A stretch of 64,000 nt of DNA. Origin: Cocos nucifera (taxonomy: Eukaryota > Streptophyta > Magnoliopsida > Arecales > Arecaceae). This document shows, piece after piece, positions 11,310 to 22,439 of the stretch. How positions within the stretch are numbered: the stretch's first letter is position 1; each line of letters opens with the position of its first letter. The notes below the pieces were generated by a model. It did not search any database and was not told the origin of the DNA. It saw only the letters and a list, made by a program, of their open reading frames with translations. The stretch covers positions 3,847,161-3,911,160 of the forward strand of contig QRFJ01000021.1 in assembly GCA_006176705.1 (NCBI GenBank), in the 5' to 3' direction. The position numbers were made by a program, and so were the translations under genes.

Positions 11310-12284
11310 TTTTCTTTCCTCTCATGTGCGCTCAATCTCTCTCACTCTCTCTCCCCCCTCCTCTACATCATCGGTGAGGCTCCTCCCCCCTGGCCGGCAT
11401 CGCCCCTCCTTCCCCCTCGACCGATGCTGCCCCTCTTTCCCCCTCCCTTTCTGGCCCCCCATCCCCAGTCGCCACTCTATGCCACCCACCACCCCCACCC
11501 AACCCCCCCACCCCTTCATCTGACCCTCCCTCGGCTCGCAGCGAAACCCCTCCGACGAATCCCCATCCGATCCTCTCTCGGCCCCCTATGAAACCCCCCC
11601 TCCGACGGACCACCCTCTACCCTCGCTCGACCCCCCACGAAATCCCACACCCCTCGGCCCCTTCATCCGATCCTCCCTCGGTCTCTAGCGAACCTCCCCT
11701 CCGGTGAACCCCCATTCGACCCTCCTTCGACCCCCGCAAAATCCCACCCCACCACCACCATCATTTTGACCCTCCTCCGATCGAGTGCGAAGCCTCTTTC
11801 GACCTCCTCATCACTGTGTCCCTCTCCTCCTGGCCCCCCATCCCCGACCGTCCCTGCTCTCTCTCTTTTTTCTCTTTTTCTCTCTTCTCTATCTCACTAT
11901 CTTACTTTTATTTCGCAGGTTACCTCTAGTGCCGTCGTCCTCCTTTAGCATCATCATCGACGACCTTCGGAGCTTTTGGTACGACCTACTCTCTATAGCT
12001 GTAAGTATAATTTTTTTTAATTTTATAATATTATTTATTAATCATATATATTTATAATAATTTATAGAATATTTATAATAAATATTATAAATATTATAAT
12101 TATCTACATGCCGTAACTTTTGGGTCATGCTGTGGTGGTAGCCTTGGGCCATGCCATATCGACGACTGTGGACTAGATTTGTTAATGGATTGGGTTTGGA
12201 TCAGAACCTAGATATTCATATCTAGACCTAATTTTAATTACTGATATCAGATCTAAATTTGAATATCTGATGGGTCTATACTTG
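11310..12284 (+). promoter_or_regulatory. CACTA-2 pyrimidine-rich leader and spacer
   Basis: C/T-rich sequence (11320-11910) ends in a probable splice acceptor TTTCGCAG near 11919. A short exon-like stretch and a possible donor follow near 12000, then an A+T-rich spacer to 12284. It matches the order at 5695-7059 in CACTA-1 but is shorter. Open frames here reflect composition. Confidence 0.45.
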
Positions 12285-12640
12285 AGAGAGAAAGAGAGGG
12301 ATCCGGCCTCGTCGGTAAGGGAGATCGAGAGAGGGAGAGTGGGAGATTGAGAGAGCAAGAGAGAGAGGGAGGGGGTCCGACCTCGTCGGCATCATTAGGA
12401 GAGAGAGGGAGGGGGTCCGGCCTCACCGGCATCATTGAAAGGGATGGGGTCCGGTCTTACCGATGAGGGAGATCGAGAGAGTGAGGGATGGAATCCGACC
12501 TCATCGGCTAGGGAGATCGAGAGAGGAAAAGAGGAAGATCAAGAGATGGAAAAGCTAGGAGGGAGGGGTTCGGCCTCGCCACCATCGTCGGTGAGAGAGA
12601 TCGAGAGAGGGAGAGAGGGAGTGATCGAGGGGATGGCACA
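12285..12640. repeat. Purine-rich degenerate tandem repeats in CACTA-2
   Basis: GAGATCGAGAGAGGGAGAG-type words as at 7060-7590, in fewer copies. Confidence 0.65.
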
Positions 12641-12831
12641 TAGCCGAGTCGGCTCGGATATGCAGCCCAGCCGGCTCGGGCCATGATCGAGCTAGTTGGG
12701 GGAGGACCCTAGTCGGATGTCTCAAGCACAGAGCCGGCTATCTCAGGCATGGAGCCGGCTCAGCTTTCGAGCGAATAGAATTTGATATATCACGATGTTA
12801 TATTGATTAATATTCATTAATTTTGCAGATA

Positions 12832-14471
12832 ATGATAACACCAAAAAACCATCTAGCTTTCACCCCTGCCCCTCGGCGGGTTATGCGTAGTTCAGTATCC
12901 GAGGAGCAGTTGGAGCATATTCCATCTACCTCGACATCGACTGCTCAGGAATCTTCATTGGCTGCATCTACTCCACCGACAGCTGAGCCTTTACCATCGT
13001 AGGCATTTGAGTATACATTTTTATTATATTAGCACATTTTATTTTTTATATAGTATTTATATACTTATATATTTGCATAACGTATTTGCATTGCAGGTGC
13101 ATCATCCAGTCAGATATTTTGCGGTGGAGTAGATGCATTCCTTTTTTGGAGGGGATGTCGGTAGGAGAGACTGCACGGGAGATGCATTCCTTTTTTGGAG
13201 TGCTTGTGAGGCAGTCGGATATCATTCCCATAGAGCCTAGAGACTGATGTTTGATCGTCAGAAATTGGGTATGGAAGGAGATATGTATAAGTACGCGCAT
13301 CTTAGTTATATTTATGCATTTTATATGTTTACACTATATATGTTTGATTAGAATAATTTTGTAATCAATTTTTGATAAATTTGTGCAGAGAAGGTATGAT
13401 TTTTTCGATCACGAGAGGGCTCTAGATGCCCGACTGAAGAAGATTGGAGAGTTATACCGGGGTTACAAGATCAAGCTCCACAGAGGATGGCTTGAGCACC
13501 GATGAGACACTTTGGAGGAGCTTGTTTCTTGGATACAGGACTGTCCTTCGAGTCAGTAGGAGAGGATGGTTAGATACTGGAGGAGCCAGGAGTTCGAGGT
13601 AAAATTTCTAACTTTTAAATTTTTTAATACACTTAAAGTTTTATTTAAATATTTTTTAAATATTTATTATTTATTTGAATACTTGTTAGGCTACCTTCCA
13701 TCAAAATCGGGAGAATCGTGCAACTCAGGAGTATACGCACACTCTAGACCGCGAGTCTATAGCCAGTTATATGCATAGAGAGATAATTAATTTTAAATCT
13801 TACTAGATAAATTAAATTAATATTTTTTATCATCTTTCTGATAAATTTATTCTTTGTTATAGTTGATGAGAGTTGGAGTGATGCCCAGCCATAGTGAGAT
13901 CTTTCGATTCAGTTGCACGGACAAGATGGACAGGCCGATGAATGCCACGATCAGGCATATTTTTATAAGTATTAAATATATTAGTATATATGATTAGTAT
14001 TATGATATTTTTTATAAAATTTTATTTTAATTTATAATTATAGGATCAGTTAGATGCGCACGTGAGCGAGGGCCCGAATATCTCTGGGCGCCATGACCAT
14101 CTGTCTCAGGTCTTGGGGCCTAAGTACTTTGGAAGGTCCGATGCAGGCCCCGACACATGCCGATGAACTACTGGTCTAAGGCGAGCGTCTCCTCATAGAC
14201 TTTTGGTGTCGTCAATTAGAAGGAACTTGAGGAGGCGTTGGCACGGGCAGATCATGCTGCGATGCGAATAGATCGGGCTGAAGAGCGTGCATCTCATCTG
14301 GAGGGCATCGTGAGAGACATGATGTCAACGCTCAGCATGCATTTTGGAATCATGGGCTTTATGGATATGTTGGCCTACATTCGAGCTCCAGCTCTGGCTC
14401 CAACTCTAGCTCCAGCTCTAGCTCCCGATGATGACGACGACGATGATGATGTAGATTTAGGAGACTTTTAA
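12832..14471 (+). pseudogene. CACTA-2 second gene, TnpA-like (plant transposase Ptta/En/Spm type)
   Basis: This is a probable DNA-binding accessory protein that would recognise the subterminal motifs. The start ATG at 12832 follows an acceptor-like TTTTGCAG and gives a Ser/Thr/Pro-rich N-terminus, interrupted by a stop at 13000. Exon-like blocks at about 13388-13600 (ARLKKIGELYRGYKIKLH), 13690-13780 and 13861-13965 match the usual order of the plant Ptta/En/Spm transposase family. The last block, 14041-14471, ends in a Pro/Ala repeat, seven or more Asp codons and VDLGDF before the stop. A+T-rich gaps between blocks fit introns. Several stops and shifts make it a pseudogene as read. The family call rests on my recognition of the pattern only. 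Confidence 0.65.
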
Positions 14472-14635
14472 TGTATTTTATTTTTTTAAAAAAATATTAT
14501 AATAAATTTTATTCAATAATAAAATTTTAGCATTTTAAAATAATTTTTATGTTTATTATATTTTCTTATGTTATATATCTATATTTATCAGATAAAATAT
14601 ATAAAAAAATAAAAATTTTATTTTTTTAATTATTC
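14472..14635. other. A+T-rich 3' sequence after the TnpA-like gene
   Basis: Non-coding, with AATAAA-like words near 14492-14520. It is nearly the same as 17581-17730 of CACTA-1. Confidence 0.4.
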
Positions 14636-15023
14636 AAGATCTACGATAGTGATTTTATAATCGCTGCCACATCTATGTCAACTACTGCCATAGGTCCAGT
14701 GCCAACCGCTATACTAGACCTATGGCAACGATTAAAAAATCGTTGCTATAGATTACCTATGGTAGCGGTTATGTAACCACTGTCATAGATAATCTATGGC
14801 AGCGGTTATATAATCGCTGCTATAGATCGATCTATTATAGCGATTTATAAACCGCTGTAATAGGCTATCTATGAAAATGGTTCTAACAACTGCTGCAATA
14901 ACTACTGTCATAGAGCTATGGCGATGGCCGCAGTAGCAGCGGTTAGAAAATCACTATCATAGCCTATGATAGCGATTTTTTGGACCACTATAACCACTGT
15001 CGTAGTTTTTTTTTATAGTAGTG
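14636..15023. repeat. CACTA-2 right subterminal motif array and terminus
   Basis: About ten copies of CTATGGCAGCGGTTA/TAACCGCTGCCATAG variants lead to the terminus TATAGTAGTG at 15023. It is colinear with 17735-18142 in CACTA-1. Confidence 0.78.
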
Positions 15024-17072
15024 GATGCACGCTCCTTCGATGGCACTGTTGAGGAAGGTGAGGCACTTGGTCGGATGTCTAGGAGTGAAGTACTTAGAGA
15101 GTTGGATGGTTTCAGTGTTAAATTTAGGAAAGATGATCCGATTGGTGATAAAAAAAGAAAGCATTGATTAAAAGAAGATGACACACACTATAATTGGAGA
15201 AAAAAGAGCATCTTCTTTGACTTGCCATATTGGGAGACAAACTTATTATGCCATTGCTTAGATGTAATGCATATTGAAAAGAATGTGTGCGAGCTTCTTT
15301 TGGCAACAATCTTGAATATCAAGGATAAGATCAAGGATGACTTGAATTTTTGACTTGACTTGAAAGAATGTGATATTAGAAGATTACTCCATCTAGAGCC
15401 GGTAGGGGGAGAACAGTGGAAGCTTCCTCATACATGCTATGTTATGAATGCCTCCGAACGGTCCACATTTCTTCATGTGTTGGAGAATTTAAAGATTCCA
15501 GATGGATACTCAACCAACATATCAAAGCGTATGAATAGTAAGAATGTCAAACTTGGGGGATTGAAGACTCATGATTATCATGTATTGATGCAGAAATTGA
15601 TCCCAATAGCTATTCACCGCATATTGCTAAAAAATATTAGAATGGCGGTTATTCATCTTTATAACTTTTACGGAGATATTTGTGCAAAGAGGTTGCTTAA
15701 GAAAGATGTGAAGAAAATGAAAGCAAGGGCGGTGACTATATTTTGTGATTTAGAGAAGATATTTTCATCATCATTTTTCATGGTTATGATGCATCTCACC
15801 GTGCACCTTACAAAAAAAATTGCACTTGGAGGCCCAGCATTCTGTTGATGGATGTATCCTACTGAGAAAAATATTCAAACTCTGAAATCTTATATAAGAA
15901 ATATGAATCGCCTGAGGAATTTATAGCAGAAGGTTATTTGGGTCAAGAGTGTATGAATTTTTGTACCATATACTTAAACAAGCTCGAGATACGTCGTAAT
16001 CGGCTAATGAGGAATCAGGATGATCAGTATGAGCTAATTGAGCCTGCATTTGAGTTCATTCTACAGTCAGGTGGACTTTCCACTTCATACCACCTCACTG
16101 ATTTGAGGATTGAGGAAAGGGATAAGGTACACCGCTATGTTCTCTTCAACTATGATGTCATTAAGCCATATATAAGATGAGTCACTCAACATTATTTATT
16201 TTATAATAATTAGAAAAAATATTTAATTATATTTAAATTTATTTTTTGTGCATGCAGCAAACACAAGAAGGTCATAAGAGTAAAATATGACACTCTAAGT
16301 ATGCAGAAGAAAGAGAAAATGCATAGCAATGAATTTTCTAAATGGTTCAAAGATCATGTAAGCGATTATATATTATTGCCTGGTACAACTTATTGAAATA
16401 TGTTTACTAATTAGGTGTCATCTTCTTAATTAGGTGTGGAGATTGCCGCTCAGTGATGTGAGCCCTAAAGTGCATGCTCTTTCAATAGGCCCTAATCATA
16501 CCATGCGTAAGTATAAACAGCTCATCATTAATGGCTACAGATTTAATATTTATAGTAGGTCCATAAATATGGTAACACAAAATAGTGACATCACGTTAAG
16601 CGCCACCACTGGGTGTTATGCTAGCTCGAGCGATTCACAGCCTCGTATGGAGAATTTGAACTATTATGGCACGGTGGAGAAGATAGTCATCTTGGACTAT
16701 TATTCTAAAGGAAGGATCACATTGATGAAGTATGATTGGTTTGACACCTTATCACAGTCTGGGATGAAGACTGATGAGTATGGTTTTACTCTTGTTAACA
16801 TGCAACACCATCTTCGCACTGAAGAACTGTATATACTTGCCTCCTAAGCTAGTCAAGTCTTCTACGTTAGTGATTCCTTGGAGCCTCAATGGGGTGTCGT
16901 TGTGAGGATAGTGCCTAGACATATTTTTGATGATACTAAAATTGATGACGATGTTGGACCATGCATGCAAAGCGCTTCTCTAGAACAAAATGTATCCGAT
17001 ACTGTCGAGATCTCAGACACATTTATCAGGAGCAATGGTGATGTCCATATTGTAGATGCCACTAGGCGATGA
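15024..17072 (+). pseudogene. CACTA-1 transposase (tnp2 type), C-terminal half
   Basis: The frame cut at 9745 continues here with ARSFDG and FDLPYWETNLLCHCLDVMHI, then a block typical of DUF4218 (about 15590-15850, MQKLIPIAIHRILL). A DUF4216-like block follows (about 16540-16900, NYYGTVEKIVILDYYS, DEYGFTLVNM, then VFYVSDSLEPQWGVVV). Both domains commonly follow tnp2 in plant CACTA transposases. An A+T-rich gap at about 16181-16256, ending TGCATGCAG, looks like an intron. Stops occur at 15168, 15351 and near 15845, with shifts after that. It ends at 17072. The protein would be non-functional. Confidence 0.82.
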
Positions 17073-17368
17073 CTTCAATATTTTGGTATAAATTATTAGA
17101 GTCTAATTATTAATTTTTATTTAAATTTTTTTTTATATCTTTCTTATTTTGGTCAAAGATCTCTCTTTCTTTTGATTTTTGGAAGCTTAAAAAAAATGTG
17201 TGCCGTGCCAGTTGGCCGTGTCGTGCTGGTAGATCGTGGTGCTATGTTGTGCCGGCCACTAAGAGACCCCCATCTGATATAAATATTAAAGATTTTTTAT
17301 TGATGCTATACTAATATTATTATTCAACATGTTATATTGATTAATGTTCATTAACGTTGTAGATCACA
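17073..17368. other. CACTA-1 spacer between transposase and second-gene remnant
   Basis: A+T-rich, with a GTGCCGTGCCAGTTGGCCGTG stretch near 17203-17225. Nothing coding seen. The end (17330-17368) matches the leader just before 12832. Confidence 0.4.
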
Positions 17369-17580
17369 ATGGCACCGAAATACCATCTAGCATTCACCCC
17401 TATCTCTCGATGGATTATGCATAGTTCAGTATCCGAGGAGCAGTCGGAGCATACTCTGTCCACCTCAGCACGTATTTTAGAGTCACGAACTTCGAGGATA
17501 TGTTGGCCCATATTTCAGCTCTAGCTCCAGCTTCGGCTTCTGGTGACGACGATGATGATGTAGATTTAGGAGACTTTTGA
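17369..17580 (+). pseudogene. CACTA-1 remnant of the TnpA-like gene, internally deleted
   Basis: The first ~120 bases match the start of the CACTA-2 gene at 12832 (MAPKYHLAFTP against MITPKNHLAFTP, then HSSVSEEQ). It then jumps to the same acidic tail, with an Asp run and VDLGDF, ending at 17580. The middle, about 1.3 kb in CACTA-2, is gone, and the two retained parts are out of frame with each other. CACTA-1 therefore cannot make this protein. Confidence 0.75.
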
Positions 17581-17734
17581 TGTATTTTATTTTTTTTAAA
17601 AAATATTATAATAAATTTTATTCGATAATAAAATTTTAGTATTTTAAAAAAAAATTATGTTTATTATATTTTCTTATGTTATATATCTATATTTATTAAG
17701 TAAAATATATAAAAAAATAATTTTTTTAATTATT

Positions 17735-18142
17735 CAAGATCTACGACAGCGATTTTATAATCGCTGCCATATCTATGCCAACCGCTGCCATAGATCTATG
17801 GTGCAAATGGTGCCAACTGCTGTATTAGACATATGACAGTAGTTAAAAAATGCTGCTATAGATTACCTATGGTAGCGGTTATGTAACTATTGCTATAAAT
17901 AACCTATGGCAACAGTTACATAACCACTGTTATAGGTCAATATATTGCAGTGATTTATAAACCACTGCAATAGGCTATCTATGATAATAATTCAAATAAT
18001 CGCTGCAATAATCACTATCATAGAGCTACGGTGATGGCTGCAGTAGCAGTGGTTAAAAAACTACTGCCATAGCTTATGACAGTGATTTTTTGGGCTACGG
18101 CAGTGGTCATAATCGCTGTCGTAGCCCTTTTTTGTAGTAGTG
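17735..18142. repeat. CACTA-1 right subterminal motif array and terminus
   Basis: GGCAGCGGTT/AACCGCTGCC-type motifs alternate in orientation up to the terminus TTTTTTGTAGTAGTG at 18142. They are more degraded than in CACTA-2. Confidence 0.75.
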
Positions 18143-18402
18143 CAGGAGAGACATGAGGAAGAGTTCTAGATGGTTTGCAATTCAATCTTAAACTCGTTTT
18201 GAGTTTGAATTTCAACTAGATTTTATCTATCAAGGGTGCGTGAGAAGGGAGAATGCATGCCTTCATGTGCGTGGGTTTCTTCACGAAAATAACCTTTCTC
18301 TTATAGAAAATATGGTGTAAATCTGGATGATGTGGCGCATGAGAAGACTAGTTAAACTAGTCTCTTATTTGACATCCAATTGAACCAATCCAATCTAAAT
18401 TG

Positions 18403-18407
18403 GTTAG
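18403..18407. repeat. Target-site duplication of element C (GTTAG), left copy
   Basis: An identical GTTAG follows the right LTR at 25427-25431. Confidence 0.92.
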
Positions 18408-19984
18408 TGATAAGCATCATAAATTCATCAATAAAAGTATTAATTTATTAATTAATTTATATTAATTTTTAAAAATTATTAATCAATTTATATATAATTT
18501 TTAAAAAATTCATATTTTTATTAATTAAAAAATTAATGAAAAAATAATAAAAATTAAAAAATAAAATTTTATCATCAATAGAAAGAGCTCATTTTTTTGA
18601 TCACAATGAAATAAATTTCAAGTAAAATGGAGCTAAAACGAAAAAGATATAAATTTTTAAAAATATAAAATAAATAAAAATTAAATAAAAAAAATGGCTC
18701 AGCCGACTCCGTAAGCCGAGCCACCAAGCCAAGCCAAGCCATCAAAACCGACTCAGCCATTTAAACCATCAGTCGGTCTACGATCCAGGCATGGACCGTC
18801 AGCTCAGCAGAAATCGACCAGAGATTGCCATGTGGTGGACCTAGGTCCACAGAAATTTATTGCAGCTCACAGGGTATTTTGGTCTTTTCACCTAGCGACA
18901 AGAGCGCTGATTGGCTGTGGTGTGCGGTGCGGCCGATCCACGCGGTCCATGGGAACAGTAATTGCACGATCGGATGGCTGCGATTGATTGCGGTCAAGAT
19001 CGGATGGCGGTGGTGATTTCCTGGCTTGATTCAAATTCTATCAGTAATCTGGCGCGATCCAATAGCCAAAAAATCAAGAGATGAAGATCCAACGGTCTAG
19101 AATGCTCCCGACGGTGATCAAGACTCCCGACGCATGATTTGCGGCCAGATTTCCTCCATCAATGCGCGATCGAATGGCCAGAATTTAACCCGACTCGATC
19201 TGGGCTGATATGCATCCGATTTTGATGATTTTTGGACCGTTGGATTCCTATTGAATGGTCAGATTTCATAAAATTTACTAGAGTTGTATCAAAGCTGATT
19301 TGATTCAAATTTTATCCAAATTTCTTTATATTTTGATGATTACAAAGGCTATTAGTCCCATATTGCCTTTAGAAAAAATATCCAGCCCTCCTAGCTCTAT
19401 AAAAGGGATCTTAAGCCTCTAGAAATCAACATCTCCGATCAAGATGAAGCTTTGGTACAGGGCGAAGCTAGGCTATGGGTTAAAGGCTGCTTCGAAGCAA
19501 CGGATGTCGAGAAGAAGAGCCGGGCTTCTACACCATCTTTCTGCCAATGCCGATCCAAAATTAGAGATCAGGCTATTTTATTTTATTTTATTTTTAAATT
19601 TTATGTATTTAAATTCTAAAATTTTAATTAATAAAAATTTTATTTTTGCACTTTAATTTCTTGCTTTTTATTGTAATTTAATTTCTATACTTTAATTATT
19701 ATTTTTTATTTTATTGCAAGTAGATGCTAAGATCTAATTAGTAGATCTTAGTACCAAGTTTAAATTTTTACATCTTTTAATTTTTATTTTCTGACTTCAC
19801 TCCTAATTCCAAAACTCAAATCATTTTCTTTTTTTTTTTAAAAATCAAAGATTTCAAATCTAAAATACTATCTTTTCTGTGGATTCGATCTGACTCACTG
19901 CTATCTTCATATTTTTAATGATTTTAAGAAGTCGGATTAAACTGATAAACACGGTGTCTTAACGACAACATCGCACTTCTATCA
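18408..19984 (+). repeat. 5' LTR of element C
   Basis: 1.58 kb, starting TGATAAGCATC and ending CTTCTATCA. A TATA box (TATAAAAG) lies at 19398-19405. Differences from 23841-25426 are spread throughout and are mostly C/T and G/A. Short open frames inside it have no counterpart in the partner LTR and are not genes. Confidence 0.93.
19398..19405 (+). promoter_or_regulatory. TATA box of the element C 5' LTR
   Basis: TATAAAAG preceded by CTAGCTC. The same word is at 24840-24847 in the 3' LTR. It would drive the retrotransposon transcript. Confidence 0.65.
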
Positions 19985-19988
19985 AATT

Positions 19989-20010
19989 TTTGGCACCATA
20001 TTGGGGAAGG
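19989..20010 (+). promoter_or_regulatory. Primer-binding site of element C
   Basis: TTTTTGGCACCATATTGGGG starts just after the LTR. It is a mutated form of the TGGCGCCGTTGCCGGGGA-like site typical of Athila-type elements. Element A keeps a better copy at 46043-46065. Confidence 0.65.
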
Positions 20011-21305
20011 CACGGACATTAAATTTTTGATCTCTTTGATTTTTTTATAAATAAATTATAAATAATTTTTTTTATAAATATTACTTGCTTTTTTTTTATT
20101 ATTTTATAGAAAAAAAATTAAAGAACAAAAAGAATCAGAAGTTTTGCTTGGTAAGATCAATCATAACCCAAGTATTCTTTCCTTTTTATTTATTTATTTT
20201 ATTTTTAAATTAATTTAAAAAAATATTCATTTAAATCTAATTAAAAGCCTCATGATAAGATTAGAAATCCTAACTGTTTAGAGCATGCATCATATTAGTT
20301 TTATTCATTCATTTATTTATTTTTTGGTGATTGCTGGAGGCAAGGTAAGCCTTTCAGAATACAATTAGTTATATGCATCTAGTTTAAATTGCATAGAACC
20401 CTTTAATTAAAATTTTTTTATACATATTCATATTAAATCAAATTAAGGGCGTAACCTAATTAAACAAGATAAGGTGGGGATTTGATCACCCTTCCTTGGC
20501 CCACAAACAACCAACCAACATCCTGCATTGACCTAAGCCTTTAAATTAAAATCAATTAGACATCAACCCTAGAAACTCGAGCTCAATAGGACAAGAAATC
20601 CTAAGAGTTGAACCAGGTTAGGATAAGTCAATTTGACTGATGTCTAGAAAAGTGGTTCAGAGACGACTGCATCTAAAGGAAGGTGATTTCTAATTGATTT
20701 CGTTCGCTTACCTGGCCAAGCATAATTGGTGTCTAAGGCAAGCAACGGAGGGACTCTCACCGATCTTACACTTACCTGGCTAGTTGATTGGCTAATCCTA
20801 CACTTGGAGGGCTTGAAGGTGACCTTGGCAGTTAGGAGCTATCTAGATCTAAGACAACCTTTAGTCAGGATTGATTCACCAACTTGATTGCTAACCAACA
20901 TTAAATCTAATTAAACCTAATTCTTCTCTTTCTTCTTAGTTCTAGGACTCCTTAGGACCTCTTCTTTAGAACTCTTCTTTCTTTCTTCTTCTTACTCCTC
21001 TAAAAATAAAATAAAATAAAATAAAATAAAAATTAAATTAAACTAACTAAAAAATATTAAAAATGATAATTAAATTAAATTAAATTAAATTAAAATTAAT
21101 AAATAAAATAATTAAAAAAATTTAATTTTTAATATAATAAAATAATAATAAAAAAATAAAAAAAATTAAAAAAAATTAAAAAAAAATATTCTAAAATTTT
21201 TTTTGAACCATACATTGGGATTACACTAATACATGCATGGTAGGAAATCATTTTTTCTGATTTAGTTAAACTTAATTGAATGGTTGATTCACATTAAATA
21301 TAATA
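20011..21305 (+). other. Element C untranslated leader
   Basis: Long non-coding leader, colinear with the minus strand of 44582-46040 in element A. It includes (AAAAT)n and (AAATT)n microsatellite runs at 21005-21190. No reading frame of note. The N-terminal part of gag seen in element A is missing here. Confidence 0.6.
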
Positions 21306-22439
21306 ATGGCTAATATGAATCTAATAGTCCAAAAATTAGATAAAGTTGATCTTCTTGCTCAGAAATTTGATCAACTTCTAATCCTAGGTCAACAATCTCC
21401 TACATAATTCACATCATCTTCTAATTATCAGGAGACTTATTCAAACTGTGCTAGCCCAACCCATCATGTGAGTGAATGTCCTATGACTGTACAGTTTTCA
21501 TATTTTATCCAAGAACAAGTTCAAGCTGCTTAAGGATACTCCAAATTGATTAATGACCCATTTTCAAATTCATATAATTCAGATTGGAGTAACTTTAATT
21601 TTTCTTGGACATCCCAACAGACTCAGGCTCAGACCCAAATTTTACTTGAGCAAAATTATCAAAATAGATCCCAATATCAAAATTATGCCTATAATAATGG
21701 TCAGCCTAGTCAGTTTATCCAGCCATCATATTATAATCAGCCTTCATACCCACCTCCTCAATAGACCAATCTAGCTGATGATAGATTTAACCAACTTCAA
21801 CAATTGATTCTGACTCAACAGCAATCTATCGCTAGACTAGAAGCTCAAATAGGACAATTAGTTGAGTCTAACATAAGAAGAGAACTAGATCAACTACCGA
21901 ACCTACCAATTTCAAACAACCCACCTAATGTCCACCAACCATCTGAACCAAGTTATCAATTTAATGTCTCACCTAAGAATCCCCAATTTGAGAATGCCAA
22001 AGTAATTTCTGAACTTAAAAGCTATAGGATTCTTATGGACCCATACCAAGATCAGGTGAGAGAGGCTAGTACTGATGCTAGCCAAAATAAAAATTTAGAG
22101 GAATTGGTTAGTACTGAGACTAACCACATAGAAGAATCTGAGCCAAGAATTAGTACTGATGCTAGTTCCAGTTTAAATGAGATAGAAATAGAGAAAAAAA
22201 GAATAGATGATTTATCCGAGACTTATAAACCTAATGTCCTATTCTCTTTAACCCTAAAAGCTGGTTCTTCTTATAAAAATCAAGAGGCATGTAATGAAAT
22301 GTCAATAGAGTTATTTAAGCAAGATCACATTAATTTACCTCCAGAATTAAAACCGTCTTTAGTCACCATTCCAGCACCCATTGAATCAAACTTAACTCCT
22401 AATACAAAAACTCCATTCATGAGCATTTTAGAAAAATAA
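21306..22439 (+). pseudogene. Element C gag remnant (Athila type, C-terminal part)
   Basis: Gag would form the virus-like particle that packages element RNA. The retained part starts near ATG 21306 (MANMNLIVQKLDKVDLL). It includes a partial zinc-knuckle-like stretch (THHVSECP near 21455), a run with NDPFSNSYNSDW near 21553 and a Gln/Asn/Pro-rich region. A longer open piece at 21804-22439 has ARLEAQIGQLVESN and ends MSILEK. Stops at 21402 and 21762 break the frame. The capsid core present in element A (43900-44581) is deleted. The last 400 bases have a repeated 'STDAS/STETN' acidic pattern. I assign it to Athila-type gag by these motifs only. Confidence 0.72.

Larger units (their letters stand above)
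9746..15023 (+). mobile_element. CACTA-2: related non-autonomous CACTA element nested in CACTA-1
   Basis: The right end read inward is CACTACTATAAAAAA and the left end is TACTACTATTAAAA. The target triplets are AAT (9743-9745) and GAT (15024-15026). Removing the element and one triplet restores the transposase frame through the conserved HPYKR...ARSFDG stretch, which confirms the insertion. The layout copies CACTA-1: subterminal array, long inverted repeat, second array, pyrimidine-rich leader, purine-rich tract. The tnp2 gene is absent. Instead it carries most of a TnpA-like gene (12832-14471). Confidence 0.87.
4195..18142 (+). mobile_element. CACTA-1: En/Spm DNA transposon with degraded tnp2
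   Basis: The right end, read inward, begins CACTACTACAAAAAA. The left end is the degraded TATTACTACAAAAATG. The flanking triplets are CAA (4192-4194) and CAG (18143-18145), matching the 3-bp duplication of CACTA elements. The intact copy of the target is the other copia-1 LTR around 41815-41835. The element holds subterminal motif arrays at both ends, a long inverted repeat, a pyrimidine-rich leader, a purine-rich tract, a broken tnp2-type transposase and a small remnant of a second gene. CACTA-2 (9746-15023) is inserted inside its transposase. Without that insert it is about 8.7 kb. Confidence 0.88.

Noticed and set aside
21005..21190. Possible origin or matrix-attachment sequence in an A+T-rich run
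   Set aside because: It is an (AAAAT)n/(AAATT)n microsatellite shared with element A at 44690-45005 as part of the retrotransposon leader. Nothing else supports such a role.
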